DNA from: an uncultured Collinsella sp.
GTDB taxonomy: Bacteria > Actinomycetota > Coriobacteriia > Coriobacteriales > Coriobacteriaceae
Length of the DNA: 64,000 nucleotides
Reading direction: 5' to 3'
Assembly: GCA_900541855.1 (NCBI GenBank)
Contig: UQLD01000001.1
Coordinates: 62,001-126,000, forward strand
Shown piece by piece: positions 41,791 to 51,296 of this stretch. The translations under genes and the position numbers were made by a program. The notes beneath the pieces were generated by a model, which worked only from the letters and a program-made list of their open reading frames with translations, was not told where the DNA came from and did no database searches. Numbering within the stretch: the stretch's first letter is position 1; each line of letters starts with the position of its first letter.

Positions 41791-44151
41791 CTAAGCCAGC
41801 CCCAGCAATATGCCCGCCGAATGCACGACAAACGCCACGATCCAGGCGACCGTCACTTGAAACGCGAATACGGCCACGGCATAGCGCGCGCCCAACTCGC
41901 TCTTGACAGCGCCGATAGCGGCCACGCAAGGCGGGTACAGCAGCGTAAAGACCAAGAACACGTAGGCGGTAAACGGCGAAAACATGGTTGACAGCGCCGC
42001 GGGCGACGTTGCGCCCAAAAGCACCGTGAGGGTCGAGATGACGCTCTCCTTGGCGATGAGCCCCGTGACGAGCGCCGTCGAGGCGCGCCAGTCGCCAAAA
42101 CCGAGCGGGGCCAGCACCGGCGCGATAATGCTACCCAGACCGGCAAGTAGACTCTGCGACTGATCGGCGACCACGTTAAAGCGAATATCGAACGTCTGCA
42201 GGAACCAGATGACCACGGTAGCGGCAAAGATAATGGTAAAGGCCTTGGTAATAAAGTCCTTGGCCTTATCCCATGCCAGCATCACCGTCGTCTTGACGCT
42301 CGGCAGGCGGTAATTGGGCAGCTCCATGATAAACGGCACTGGGTCGCCCTTAAATGCCGTGCGGTTGAGCACCAGGGCGGCAATGCAGCCGACCACGATA
42401 CCGATCAGATAGAGCGAGACCATGGCGGGAACTGTCGCCTGCGGGAAGAATGCTCCGCACAGCAAGCCGTAGACCGGCAACTTGGCCGAGCAGCTCATAA
42501 ACGGCGTGAGCATGACCGTCATCTTGCGGTCGTGCTCGGATGGGAGCGTACGGGTCGACATGATAGCCGGCACGGTGCAGCCAAAACCGACGAGCATGGG
42601 CACAAAGCTGCGGCCCGACAAGCCAAAGCGACGCAGCACCTTATCCATGACAAAGGCCACGCGCGCCATGTATCCGGAGTCTTCCAGAATGGAGAGGAAC
42701 AAGAAGAGCACGACGATAATCGGTAGGAAGGTCAGCACGCTGCCCACGCCCGTAAGCACGCCGTCGACAGCCAGCGAGCGCACCACGTCGTTGGTTCCGA
42801 ACGCCTTGAGGCCCGCATCGGCCGAGGCGATGATGGCAGCGATACCGTCCTCCATAAATCCCTGCAACGCCGCGCCGATCACGCCAAACGTCAGCCAAAA
42901 GACGAGGCCCATGATCACCAGGAACGCCGGAATGGCCGTGTAGCGACCCGTCAGGATGCGGTCGATCTTGACGGAGCGCACGTGCTCGCGGCTCTCGTGC
43001 GGCTTGACGACGCAGCGCCCACACACGTCGCCGATAAAGCTAAAGCGCATATCGGCCAGCGCGGACAGGCGATCGGTGCCGGCCTCGCCCTCCATCTGGG
43101 TAATGATGTGCTCGATAGCGTCGAGCTCGTTGCGATCCAGGTGAAGCGCCTCGGTCACCAGCTCGTCGCCCTCAACCAGCTTGGTCGCCGCAAAACGCAC
43201 GGGAATGTGCGCCGTCGCGGCATGGTCCTCGATAAGGTTGGCGATGCCGTGGATGCAGCGATGCAGCGCACCGCCGTCTGGACCATCGGGTGCGCAAAAG
43301 TCCAGGCGACCGGGGCGCTCGCGGAACCGCGCCACGTGCAAGGCATGATCAACCAGCTCGCCGATACCCTCGTTGCGGGCAGCGCTAATGGGGACAACAG
43401 GCACGCCCAACAGGCTCTCGAGCAGGTTGACGTCCACGGCGCCGCCGTTGGCCGTCACCTCGTCCATCATGTTGAGCGCGATGACCATGGGGCGGTCGAG
43501 CTCCATAAGCTGCAGCGTCAGGTACAGATTGCGCTCAATGTTGGTGGCGTCAATGATGTCGATGATGGCATCCGGGCGCTCGTCGAGGATGAACTGACGA
43601 CTCACGACCTCTTCGCCTGTGTACGGCGACAGGGAGTAAATGCCAGGCAGGTCGGTAACGCTCGCCTCGGGATGGTTGCGGATGGTGCCATCTTTGCGGT
43701 CGACCGTCACGCCGGGAAAGTTACCGACGTGCTGATTGGAGCCCGTCAGCTGGTTGAATAACGTGGTCTTGCCGCAGTTTTGGTTGCCGGCGAGGGCAAA
43801 GTGCAGCGGCGCGCCCTCTGGCACGGCCGTCTTTGCCGCACGGGGCGAATACGTCCCCTCGCCCAGGGCCGGATGCTCCGTCGTGCCGATTGCGGCGTTA
43901 GCGCGCGGACCCGTATCGGTGTCGTGAATACCCACGAGCTCGATGCGAGCGGCATCGTCCTTACGCAGTGTCAACTCGTAGCCACGCAGGCGGATCTCGA
44001 GCGGGTCACCCATGGGGGCGTACTTCATCATGGTGACTTCGGTGCCCGGCGTTAGACCCATGTCCAAAATATGCTGTCGGAGTGCCTGATCGTCCGATGC
44101 CACCGATGCGACAACGGCGTCCTTTCCAATCTCGAGTGTATCGAGCTTCAC
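41791..44151 (-). CDS. feoAB: Ferrous iron transporter, FeoA-FeoB fusion
   Basis: The 786-residue protein begins with a FeoA SH3-like domain (KLDTLEIGKDAVVASVASDD, MGLTPGTEVTMMKYAP, about residues 1-80) joined by a linker to FeoB. FeoB has the GTPase motifs GNQNCGKTTLFNQLTG, LPGIYSLSPYTGEE and NMMD, then the membrane core with two Gate repeats (PMLVGFGCTVPAIMSTRTL). It imports Fe(II). I chose the GTG at 44151: GGAGGAG lies 7 bases upstream, and the residues before it are not Feo-like. Feo systems are often iron-regulated; a repeat is seen upstream (44199-44227). Confidence 0.92.
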   Translation of the reverse strand: MKLDTLEIGKDAVVASVASDDQALRQHILDMGLTPGTEVTMMKYAPMGDPLEIRLRGYELTLRKDDAARIELVGIHDTDTGPRANAAIGTTEHPALGEGTYSPRAAKTAVPEGAPLHFALAGNQNCGKTTLFNQLTGSNQHVGNFPGVTVDRKDGTIRNHPEASVTDLPGIYSLSPYTGEEVVSRQFILDERPDAIIDIIDATNIERNLYLTLQLMELDRPMVIALNMMDEVTANGGAVDVNLLESLLGVPVVPISAARNEGIGELVDHALHVARFRERPGRLDFCAPDGPDGGALHRCIHGIANLIEDHAATAHIPVRFAATKLVEGDELVTEALHLDRNELDAIEHIITQMEGEAGTDRLSALADMRFSFIGDVCGRCVVKPHESREHVRSVKIDRILTGRYTAIPAFLVIMGLVFWLTFGVIGAALQGFMEDGIAAIIASADAGLKAFGTNDVVRSLAVDGVLTGVGSVLTFLPIIVVLFLFLSILEDSGYMARVAFVMDKVLRRFGLSGRSFVPMLVGFGCTVPAIMSTRTLPSEHDRKMTVMLTPFMSCSAKLPVYGLLCGAFFPQATVPAMVSLYLIGIVVGCIAALVLNRTAFKGDPVPFIMELPNYRLPSVKTTVMLAWDKAKDFITKAFTIIFAATVVIWFLQTFDIRFNVVADQSQSLLAGLGSIIAPVLAPLGFGDWRASTALVTGLIAKESVISTLTVLLGATSPAALSTMFSPFTAYVFLVFTLLYPPCVAAIGAVKSELGARYAVAVFAFQVTVAWIVAFVVHSAGILLGLA

Positions 44152-44198
44152 GTCCGTGCTCCTCCCCCGGCGCCCGCAGGGCGTTGTATTTATGTTCA

Positions 44199-44227
44199 CC
44201 ATGGCTAACCGTTTGCCATGGCTAACC
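44199..44227. promoter_or_regulatory. Direct repeats upstream of feoAB (possible iron operator)
   Basis: CCATGGCTAACC occurs at 44199-44210 and 44216-44227, 17 bp apart. Read on the minus strand, each copy contains GGTTAGCC, resembling one half of the DtxR/IdeR site (AGGTTAG-S-CTAACCT). They lie about 50 bases before the feoAB start. Control by an iron-dependent regulator is an inference from this match and the gene function. Confidence 0.5.
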
Positions 44228-44328
44228 AATTTTAAGCTTACATGATAGCGTGAACACACAACGACGTTCAATCGACAGATCGGTGCAAGGGGAATTCTGG
44301 GCCATTGCTTCCCAGACGGGCCTGTTGC

Positions 44329-44512
44329 GGAAACCGAATCCCACTCCGGAACACCTAAACGGGACGGGCTTTCCGGTTGAGGCATCTAGCGGAAACTGCA
44401 GCCCGGAATCGGCGCTCAGACTGGGATGCGATTTCCCGATCGAGCCCCTCGGGGAAACTGCGACCCGGAATCTGCGCCCAAAACGGGTCACGATTTCCCA
44501 AACGGGACGTGG
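44329..44512. repeat. Three imperfect 60-62 bp tandem repeats
   Basis: Units begin at 44329, 44391 and 44453, each opening with GGAAAC and containing a CCGGAA block and a TTTCC block. Units 2 and 3 are most alike. Open frames exist on both strands here, but the repeats, the absence of a ribosome site and no family resemblance argue against a gene. In 44228-44691 nothing else is seen apart from the palindrome at 44593. Confidence 0.65.
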
Positions 44513-44592
44513 TTTCCCGCGGGAGCAGAAACAGCCGCCCGCTCCCTCGACAAAATGATCCATTTTCCTCCGTCTCCAACAGATCAAAACGA

Positions 44593-44653
44593 AGTTGCGG
44601 TGGAATAGTTCCTGTTTAAAGCCCCGTGACTTTAATTGGAACTATTTCACCGC
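44593..44653. repeat. Palindromic repeat, type F, copy 2
   Basis: The outer arms GTTGCGGTGGAATA/TATTTCACCGCAA match the repeat at 40391. The inner arm continues GTTCC/GGAAC instead of CGGA/TCCG, with both sides changed. ATGAGGG follows on the plus strand as in copy 1. It lies about 40 bases past the hydrolase stop, with CTTCGTTTT following on the minus strand. Confidence 0.75.
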
Positions 44654-44691
44654 AAGTTATGAGGGACGGGATGGGGCTGGCCCTCTTACTC

Positions 44692-45591
44692 TTACAGATG
44701 GCGCTCCAGGAAGCGGAAGGCTAGGCGGATCCAGGGACGGACTGCCACCTGCTTGTCCTCGTTGTCGACCGCGGTGTTGGCGTTGCCGAGCGAAAGGCCG
44801 TGACCACCCTGGTCGAAGACGTGCATCTCGCATGCAACGCCCTCCTCGGCCATGCGCTGCGCAAACGGGTAGACCTGCGCGATCGGCGCCGTCTTGTCGT
44901 CGGACACGCCCCACACAAAGGTCGGTGGCATCTGACGCGAAACATGCGTGGTGGGGCAGATGTCGGCCAGATGCTCGTCAGTTGCCTCGCCGCCCGTCAC
45001 CATCGACAGGTAGTCGTTGAGCAAATCGCGCCCCGTCTTGCCGCCCGTCTTGGGCACACGCAAGTCAATGCGCGGATCGCGCGCCTGCATGTCACGCACA
45101 TAGGCAAAGTCGAGCAATGGATAGCCCAGCACCACGGCATCGGGACGAATGTCGTCCGGACGCGCCCCGGCAAGTGCCGCGAAGGGGCCGGTCTTCCACT
45201 GTGTTGCCAGCGAGGCGCAAATCATGCCGCCAGCAGAAAAGCCCACGACGCACACGCGCTTAGGATCGACATGCCACTCGTCGGCGTTGGCGCGCACCGT
45301 GGCGACCATCTTGGCAAGATCTGCCTGGGGGTGCGGAAAGCTCACGTCACCCGTAGAACTCGTGACATAGTTAAGCACAAAGGCCTGGTAGCCGCGATCC
45401 AAAAATGCAAACGCCACCGGGTCCTGCTCGTGCGGAGCGATATGCGTAAACCCGCCTCCGCCGCAGATGATCACCGCGGGGCGGCGGCCATTCGGTTTAT
45501 CGGGCAGCGGCTCGGCACCCAAATACGTAAACGTCGCCGGATAATCCTCGGTCGGCTCCTCGCCCCACAGCGCATGGTTCTCGACAATCAT
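44692..45591 (-). CDS. Alpha/beta hydrolase, acetyl-esterase-like
   Basis: The 299-residue protein has the oxyanion-type GGGGF at residues 44-48 and the nucleophile elbow GFSAGG with Ser119. The acid and base lie in WGVSDDKTAP and the C-terminal GGHGLS. This pattern fits the BD-FAE/acetyl-xylan-esterase group that removes acetyl groups from sugars. There is no signal peptide. The start ATG at 45591 has AAGGGAG upstream; the open frame continues upstream antisense to crr, which I take to be a shadow. It is divergent from crr. Confidence 0.85.
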   Translation of the reverse strand: MIVENHALWGEEPTEDYPATFTYLGAEPLPDKPNGRRPAVIICGGGGFTHIAPHEQDPVAFAFLDRGYQAFVLNYVTSSTGDVSFPHPQADLAKMVATVRANADEWHVDPKRVCVVGFSAGGMICASLATQWKTGPFAALAGARPDDIRPDAVVLGYPLLDFAYVRDMQARDPRIDLRVPKTGGKTGRDLLNDYLSMVTGGEATDEHLADICPTTHVSRQMPPTFVWGVSDDKTAPIAQVYPFAQRMAEEGVACEMHVFDQGGHGLSLGNANTAVDNEDKQVAVRPWIRLAFRFLERHL

Positions 45592-45777
45592 ATGTGCTCC
45601 CTTCGCGCAAATTATGCGCCCTTGTTTTTCGCCTTCAAGCGTACCCCACTTGAACCCGTGGCGCAGAAACACTCCGGCAATAAGTTTCCCTTCAACTGAT
45701 ATATCACATAATCCCAGTTCAGAGGTATCGTTGAGCAGCGTAGAATAGGGGCGTTGACCAAGCCGCGAAACACATGT

Positions 45778-45787
45778 GAAACGTTTC
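45778..45787. promoter_or_regulatory. LacI/CcpA-like palindrome upstream of crr
   Basis: The perfect palindrome GAAACGTTTC, embedded in GTGAAACGTTTCCGG, resembles catabolite-response and LacI-family operators with a central CG. It lies about 50 bases before crr in the divergent crr-hydrolase region (45592-45834). A TAGAAT hexamer just upstream could be the crr -10 box. Confidence 0.5.
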
Positions 45788-45834
45788 CGGCAAACCAAAC
45801 GCGCGATATGCGCCAATTTAAGTTGGAGGCAACT

Positions 45835-46398
45835 ATGGGTCTGCTCGATTCGCTTAAGTCCACCTTCACCTCGACCGGCGAGGCGTCCGTTCCGCCCGCA
45901 GCAAGCTTCGCTACCCGCGAAGGCGTCATCTACGCCCCCGTCAACGGCGTGCTCGTCAACCTGAACGAGGTTCCCGACGAGACGATCGCCTCGGGCATGC
46001 TTGGCCAGGGCTATGGCATCGAGCCCATTACCGGCACCATCTATGCGCCCGCCAACGGCCGCATCGGTGCCACCACTGTCACCAACCACTCCATCGGCAT
46101 GATCACCGAGGACGGCCTGCGCGTGTTCATCCATGTTGGCCTGGGCACCGTGGAAATGAACGGCAAGGGTTTTGCCCGCTTTGTCGAGATGGGCGATGTG
46201 GTCAAGGCAGGCCAGCCGCTTATCAGCTTCGACCGCGAGGCCATTAAGGCCGCTGGTCACGAGGACATCGTGACCGTCATCGTCTCCGAGCTCGATCGTC
46301 TTAAGAGCATCGACCATGTCGGCGAGTCTGGAACGCTTATCGGCGGCAACCCGCTCGTCAAGCTTGGCGACCCGCTGCTGGTTGCCAAGACCAAGTAG
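45835..46398 (+). CDS. crr: PTS glucose-specific EIIA component
   Basis: The 187-residue beta-sandwich protein starts [20 protein letters not shown] after TTGGAGG. It has the EIIA-Glc motif [17 protein letters not shown] with the phosphorylated His100 and a second His at 85 (TNHSIGM). It passes phosphate from HPr to EIIB of glucose-type permeases; the orphan EIIC at 10141 is a possible partner but is far away. A catabolite-type palindrome lies upstream and a terminator downstream, so it is a single-gene unit. Confidence 0.95.
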   Translation: MGLLDSLKSTFTSTGEASVPPAASFATREGVIYAPVNGVLVNLNEVPDETIASGMLGQGYGIEPITGTIYAPANGRIGATTVTNHSIGMITEDGLRVFIHVGLGTVEMNGKGFARFVEMGDVVKAGQPLISFDREAIKAAGHEDIVTVIVSELDRLKSIDHVGESGTLIGGNPLVKLGDPLLVAKTK

Positions 46399-46435
46399 CC
46401 AGGCCCCACGCCACACAGCCAAAAGGCACCTCGTC

Positions 46436-46469
46436 AAGCGCCCGCGACCATTTGGCCGCGGGCGCTTTT
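46436..46469 (+). terminator. Intrinsic terminator of crr
   Basis: AAGCGCCCGCG/CGCGGGCGCTT arms followed by TTCGTTT, about 38 bases after crr. Confidence 0.92.
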
Positions 46470-46579
46470 CGTTTGAAAAACCATCCCGCCAATGCCTTAT
46501 CTGTATAGCCCAAATGAGACGAGCTGCTAGAATAACGAACTGTATGGATAACTATCATTCAACCGTTATGGGAGGATAC

Positions 46580-47983
46580 GTGAACCGCACCAAAATCGCG
46601 CAGCTCTATGCCGATGCCGAGTCGCTCGGCGGCCAAACCGTCACCGTCGCCGGCTGGGTCAAGTCCGTCCGCGACATGAAGAACTTTGGCTTTGTTACGC
46701 TCAACGACGGCAGCTGCTTCCGCGACCTGCAGGTCGTCATGAACCGCGAGGCACTCGACAACTACGACGAGATCGCCCATCAAAACGTCTCGGCCGCACT
46801 CATTTGCACCGGCACCGTCAAGCTGACCCCCGATGCGCCCCAGCCTTTCGAGCTTTCTGCCACCTCCATCGAGGTCGAGGGCACGAGCGCCCCGGATTAC
46901 CCGCTGCAGAAGAAGCGCGCAACCGTCGAGTTCCTGCGCACCCAGCAGCACCTGCGCCCGCGCACCAACCTGTTCCGCGCCGTGTTCCGCATCCGCTCTG
47001 TCGCGGCTGCCGCCATCCACCGCTTCTTCCAGGAGCAGGGCTTTGTCTACGTCAACACCCCCATCATCACCACGAGTGACTGCGAGGGCGCCGGCGAGAT
47101 GTTCCGCGTGACCACGCTCGACCCCAAAAATCCGCCCCTCACTGAGTCCGGCGAGGTCGACTGGAGCCAGGACTTCTTTGGCAAGCATGCGAGCCTCACC
47201 GTGTCCGGCCAGCTCAATGCCGAGAACTTTGCCATGGCCTTTGGCGACGTGTACACCTTTGGCCCCACCTTCCGCGCCGAAAACTCCAACACCACGCGCC
47301 ACGCCGCCGAGTTTTGGATGATCGAACCCGAGATGGCCTTTGCCGACCTTAACGACTACATGGATAACGCTGAGGCCATGCTCAAGTATGTCCTCAAGGA
47401 CGTCATGGCCACCTGCCCCGACGAGCTCAATATGCTCAACAAGTTTGTGGACAAGGGTCTGCTCGAACGCCTAGACCATGTCGCCAACTCCGACTTCGCC
47501 CGCGTTACCTACACCGAGGCCGTCGAGATCCTGGAGCAGGCCGTCGCCGCCGGTCACAAGTTTGACTACCCCGTGAGCTGGGGCATCGACCTGCAGACCG
47601 AGCACGAGCGCTTCCTGACCGAGGAGCACTTTAAGCGCCCGACCTTCGTAACCGACTACCCGGCCGAGATCAAGGCCTTCTACATGCGCATGAACGAGGA
47701 CGGCAAGACCGTCGCCGCCGCCGACTGCCTGGTTCCCGGTATCGGCGAGATCATCGGTGGCTCCCAGCGCGAGGAGCGCCTGGATCTGCTCGAGGCCCGC
47801 ATCAAGGACCTGGGCATGAATCCCGAGCAGTACAAGTACTACCTTGACCTGCGCCGCTACGGTTCCTGCAAGCACGCCGGCTACGGTCTGGGCTTCGAGC
47901 GCTTGGTCATGTATCTGACCGGCGTGGGCAACATCCGCGACGTCCTGCCGCACCCGCGCACCGTGGGCAACGCCGACTTCTAA
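46580..47983 (+). CDS. asnS: Asparaginyl-tRNA synthetase
   Basis: The 467-residue class II enzyme has an N-terminal OB-fold anticodon domain ([19 protein letters not shown]) and the catalytic domain with [21 protein letters not shown] (motif 2, AsnRS type) and [15 protein letters not shown] (motif 3). It charges tRNA-Asn. GTG at 46580 has GGAGG 4 bases upstream; in-frame ATGs at 46544 and 46568 have no ribosome site. It is a stand-alone unit between two terminators. Confidence 0.95.
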   Translation: MNRTKIAQLYADAESLGGQTVTVAGWVKSVRDMKNFGFVTLNDGSCFRDLQVVMNREALDNYDEIAHQNVSAALICTGTVKLTPDAPQPFELSATSIEVEGTSAPDYPLQKKRATVEFLRTQQHLRPRTNLFRAVFRIRSVAAAAIHRFFQEQGFVYVNTPIITTSDCEGAGEMFRVTTLDPKNPPLTESGEVDWSQDFFGKHASLTVSGQLNAENFAMAFGDVYTFGPTFRAENSNTTRHAAEFWMIEPEMAFADLNDYMDNAEAMLKYVLKDVMATCPDELNMLNKFVDKGLLERLDHVANSDFARVTYTEAVEILEQAVAAGHKFDYPVSWGIDLQTEHERFLTEEHFKRPTFVTDYPAEIKAFYMRMNEDGKTVAAADCLVPGIGEIIGGSQREERLDLLEARIKDLGMNPEQYKYYLDLRRYGSCKHAGYGLGFERLVMYLTGVGNIRDVLPHPRTVGNADF

Positions 47984-48030
47984 TCGTCGGACGCTAGCTC
48001 GCGTCGCCACACGCCAACGCTCATCGCACA

Positions 48031-48066
48031 AGCGCCTCTCGACATCGGTCGAGAGACGCTTTTTTT
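48031..48066 (+). terminator. Intrinsic terminator of asnS
   Basis: AGCGCCTCTCGAC/GTCGAGAGACGCT arms with a single unpaired base, followed by seven T residues. Confidence 0.94.
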
Positions 48067-48187
48067 CAACAGCATCCGTCAAGCTTTTGGCAAGTTTTTG
48101 GTCAGTTGAGCAGGGCTGTTGAAAACTCGACCCGCCGTTTGCCGACGACTACCGACCGCCCAGAGCGCCCTGCGCCCCTGGGAAAGC

Positions 48188-48238
48188 CCCACGTCCTAGG
48201 CTCCATACCGTCGCCACCCAAAACGGAAAGGACGTGGG
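48188..48238 (+). promoter_or_regulatory. Inverted repeat masking the ribosome site of the WYL regulator
   Basis: CCCACGTCCT (48188-48197) pairs perfectly with AGGACGTGGG (48229-48238), which contains the AAAGGA ribosome site of the gene starting at 48243. As RNA this would block translation; as DNA it could be an autoregulatory operator. The 31-base loop carries no other obvious signal. Confidence 0.55.
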
Positions 48239-48242
48239 CACC

Positions 48243-49028
48243 ATGACCGAAGCCGCTGTTGAAACCTACGACACCACGACTAGAGGCGCCGCCTCGATGG
48301 CAGCCTATCGCGCCGTTCGCATCCTGCAACTATTAAGCGAAAACACCGGCGAGGACAAGGCCATGCTTTCCGATGAGTTGATCCGGCGCCTCGCCCATCC
48401 CGACGACCCCGCCCGCATGCCCATCTCGGCGGCGCGGCGCAGCATCTACACCGCCATCTCCGCGCTTCGCCATGCCGGATACGAAATTGAGTACAAACGC
48501 GGCGTGGGCTACAAACTTCTTACCCGCCCGCTCACCGATGAAGAGATCATCCGGCTCCACGGTATGGTCATGCGCAACCGCTCCACGCCTATCGCTATCC
48601 GCAAGAGCATGGCGCAGCACTTAGTTGCCATGGCGAGCGCCGACGTTCGCGGCTACCTCGATACACCCGAACCCGCTCCAAGCGCAGGCAGCAAGGCTAC
48701 CAAGGCAACACGCACGCCCATCAAGCGCATCGACACGTGCGAGCTCGTCGAGCAGGCCATCGACCACGGAACCACGGTGAGTTTTGATATTTCGAGCGTC
48801 ACGACGCGTGGCGAAACCGAAGCAGCACGGATGACACTCCGTCCCTTTGCCATCAGGCAGCGCGATGGCATCTCGTATTTGCTGGGAACGGTCTACGACG
48901 CCCGAGGCACCGACGATACGCTGCGCACCGTCGAGATCGCCCGTATGAGAAACGTCACCACACGTCTCCTCGACGGCAAGAAGCTCTTCGCCGCCCTAGA
49001 CGAGGACGACGCCTCCTCCGCCGCATAA
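48243..49028 (+). CDS. WYL-type helix-turn-helix transcriptional regulator
   Basis: The 261-residue protein has an N-terminal winged helix at about residues 20-95 (RAVRILQLLSENTGEDKAML, SAARRSIYTAISALRHAGYE, YKRGVGYKLL). A C-terminal region from about 170 resembles a WYL effector domain (SFDISSVTTRG, LRPFAIRQRDGISYLLGTVY). WYL proteins sense small ligands or nucleic acids. It stands upstream of, and on the same strand as, the ABC importer at 49189, but a separate promoter precedes the importer. The ligand is unknown. Confidence 0.75.
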   Translation: MTEAAVETYDTTTRGAASMAAYRAVRILQLLSENTGEDKAMLSDELIRRLAHPDDPARMPISAARRSIYTAISALRHAGYEIEYKRGVGYKLLTRPLTDEEIIRLHGMVMRNRSTPIAIRKSMAQHLVAMASADVRGYLDTPEPAPSAGSKATKATRTPIKRIDTCELVEQAIDHGTTVSFDISSVTTRGETEAARMTLRPFAIRQRDGISYLLGTVYDARGTDDTLRTVEIARMRNVTTRLLDGKKLFAALDEDDASSAA

Positions 49029-49097
49029 GACCCTCCGCCGCCCATTCGACTACCCGTACCGCCCATCCGATTCTGTATTAAAAAACCCGCCAGGCTG

Positions 49098-49153
49098 TTG
49101 TAAAAATGGACATCAGCGCTACTATAGTTCCACTTGCACTTTGTCCCAGTGCA
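49098..49153 (+). promoter_or_regulatory. Promoter and dyad of the ABC importer operon
   Basis: TTGTAA (49098-49103) and TACTAT (49120-49125) are 16 bases apart. The dyad TGCACT-N7-AGTGCA (49135-49153) starts about 10 bases after the -10 box, at the expected transcript start, and is well placed for a repressor. Confidence 0.6.
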
Positions 49154-49188
49154 GTGTTTCCAGCCATTTTTATACTGGGGGTAATGAT

Positions 49189-50169
49189 ATGAAGGACATC
49201 ACCATCAGCCGCAGGAGCCTTCTGGTCTCCGCTGGCCTGCTCGCGCTCGCCCCGCTCGCCGGATGCGGCGGCAACTCTGGTTCCGGCTCTGCTGCCGCCG
49301 GTTCCGACTACACCATCGGCGTTCTGCAGCTCACCGAGCACTCCGCGCTCGATGCCGCCAACGACGGCTTTGTCAAGGCCATCAAGGAGAGCGGCCTTAA
49401 GGTCAAGATCGACCAGAAGAACGCCCAGAACGACCAGTCCACGTGTAAGTCCATTGCTGACAAGTTTGTGGGCGACAACGTCAACCTGATTTATGCCATC
49501 GCCACGCCCGCCGCGCAGGCTGCCGCCGGCGCCACGGCCGATATCCCCATCGTGGGCTGCGCCATCACCGACTACGCCGCCTCCGGCCTGGTCCAGGACA
49601 ACGACAAGCCCGGCACCAACGTCACGGGCGCTTCCGACCTCACCCCGGTCGCCGAGCAGCTCGAGATGATGCAGAAGGTCCTGCCCGACGTTAAAAAGGT
49701 CGGCCTGCTCTACTGCACCGCCGAGTCCAACTCCGACGTCCAGATCAAGGCCGCCAAGAAGGAGCTCGACAAGCTGGGCCTCGAGTACACCGATTTCACC
49801 GTCTCGAGCTCCAACGAGATTCAGTCCGTCGTCGAGTCTGCCGTGGGCAAGGTCGACGCGCTGTACTCCCCCACCGACAACACCATCGCCGCGGGTGCCT
49901 CGCAGGTGGGCCAGATCTGCAAGGAGAACAAGCTTCCCTTCGTGACTGGCGAGGAGGGCATGTGCATGGCCGGCGGCCTGTTCACCCTCTCCATCAATTA
50001 CGAGGATCTGGGCTACGCCGCGGGCGAGATGGCCGTCAAGATTCTGAAGGGCGAGGCCAAGCCCGAAGACATGCCTATCAAGCACCTCTCGAGCAAGGAC
50101 CTGGTCGTCGTCAAGAACGACGAGATGGCCGAGGCCCTGGGCATCGACCTTTCCGCTCTGGACGCGTAA
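49189..50169 (+). CDS. ABC transporter substrate-binding lipoprotein (TrpX-type)
   Basis: The 326-residue protein begins MKDITISRRSLLVSAGLLAL with a lipoprotein signal; the lipobox LAGC places the acylated Cys near residue 25. The mature part has two periplasmic-binding-type lobes of the ABC_sub_bind family (YTIGVLQLTEHSALDAANDG, KVGLLYCTAESNSDVQIKAA). Members bind aromatic amino acids such as tryptophan or tyrosine. It is followed by its permease and ATPase genes. Confidence 0.9.
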   Translation: MKDITISRRSLLVSAGLLALAPLAGCGGNSGSGSAAAGSDYTIGVLQLTEHSALDAANDGFVKAIKESGLKVKIDQKNAQNDQSTCKSIADKFVGDNVNLIYAIATPAAQAAAGATADIPIVGCAITDYAASGLVQDNDKPGTNVTGASDLTPVAEQLEMMQKVLPDVKKVGLLYCTAESNSDVQIKAAKKELDKLGLEYTDFTVSSSNEIQSVVESAVGKVDALYSPTDNTIAAGASQVGQICKENKLPFVTGEEGMCMAGGLFTLSINYEDLGYAAGEMAVKILKGEAKPEDMPIKHLSSKDLVVVKNDEMAEALGIDLSALDA

Positions 50170-50372
50170 TGCCATACGCGGCATGCGCCTAGAGCCCGTG
50201 CTCGCGCTTTAGCCGCGTTATTCAATATCTGAGCCACAGGGGCGGGCGCTGTAGACCGGCGTCCGCCCTGCTTGTTTCAGGTAAAACAAAACGTCTGTCC
50301 GCAGCTCTTCTATGCATTGTTACCGCTATTATGGTGAATCACGTGTCCACCCTATCCTAGGAGGTATGAAGC

Positions 50373-51296
50373 ATGCTCATTGCATTGCAGGGCGCCGTTT
50401 CGCAGGGCGTCCTCTGGGGCATTATGGTGCTTGGCGTGTTTATCACGTTCCGCCTACTCGATATTCCCGATATGACCTGCGACGGCAGCTTTGCCCTCGG
50501 CGGCTGCGTCTGCGCTGTGCTCATCGTCAATAACAACGTCGACCCGCTGCTCGCCGTGCTGGCCGGCATGTGCGCCGGCGCCATCGCGGGCGCCGTCACG
50601 GGCATTTTGACCACCGTCTTTGAGATTCCCGCGATCCTCGCCGGAATCCTCACCCAGATCAGCCTGTGGTCCATCAACCTGCGCATCATGGGCAAGTCCA
50701 ATACGCCCATTCTTGCCAAGGGCACCGTGTTTTCGGCCGTCAGCAATATGACCGGTCTGCCGCAGTCCACCGTTGCCATCATCTTGGGCATCCTGCTCGC
50801 CGTGGCTATCGTTGCCATCCTGTATTGGTTCTTTGGCACCGAGATCGGCTCGGCGCTGCGCGCCACCGGCAACAACGAGTACATGATCCGCGCCCTGGGC
50901 GTTAACACCAACTCCACCAAGATGATCGCCCTCGTGCTCTCCAACGCCCTCATCGGGCTTTCGGGCGCGCTCATCTGCCAGAGCCAAAAGTACGCCGACA
51001 TTGGTATGGGCACCGGTGCCATCGTTATCGGTCTTGCCGCCATTGTTATCGGTGAGGTGCTCGGCCGCCTGCTGCCCGGCGGTCTCACGCAGTTTAGCGT
51101 CCGTCTTGCCTCCGCCGTCTTTGGCTCCGTGGTGTACTTCCTTATCCGCGCCATCGTGCTGCAGTTGGGCATGGACGCCAACGACATGAAGCTGCTTTCC
51201 GCCGTAATTGTCGCTGTGGCCCTGTGCGTACCCGTGGTTTGGGAGCGCTATAAGCTCCGCAGCTCCTACACGAAGGGGGATGAGGCAGATGCTTAA
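50373..51296 (+). CDS. ABC transporter permease (branched-chain-type, TrpY-like)
   Basis: The 307-residue protein has eight or nine hydrophobic segments and the LivH/BPD-transp-2 features FRLLDIPDMTCDGSFALGGC and ALRATGNNEYMIRALGVNT. It forms the channel of the importer encoded with its neighbours. AGGAGG lies 9 bases before the ATG. Its last codons overlap the ATPase start by 8 bases. Confidence 0.92.
   Translation: MLIALQGAVSQGVLWGIMVLGVFITFRLLDIPDMTCDGSFALGGCVCAVLIVNNNVDPLLAVLAGMCAGAIAGAVTGILTTVFEIPAILAGILTQISLWSINLRIMGKSNTPILAKGTVFSAVSNMTGLPQSTVAIILGILLAVAIVAILYWFFGTEIGSALRATGNNEYMIRALGVNTNSTKMIALVLSNALIGLSGALICQSQKYADIGMGTGAIVIGLAAIVIGEVLGRLLPGGLTQFSVRLASAVFGSVVYFLIRAIVLQLGMDANDMKLLSAVIVAVALCVPVVWERYKLRSSYTKGDEADA

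Noticed and set aside
44222..44587. Possible small protein in the tandem-repeat region
   Set aside because: Both strands are open only because of the repeats; there is no ribosome site and no recognisable sequence.
45592..46437. N-terminal extension of the hydrolase gene to 46437
   Set aside because: The extra residues run antisense through crr, lack any family match, and the ATG at 45591 has a proper ribosome site.
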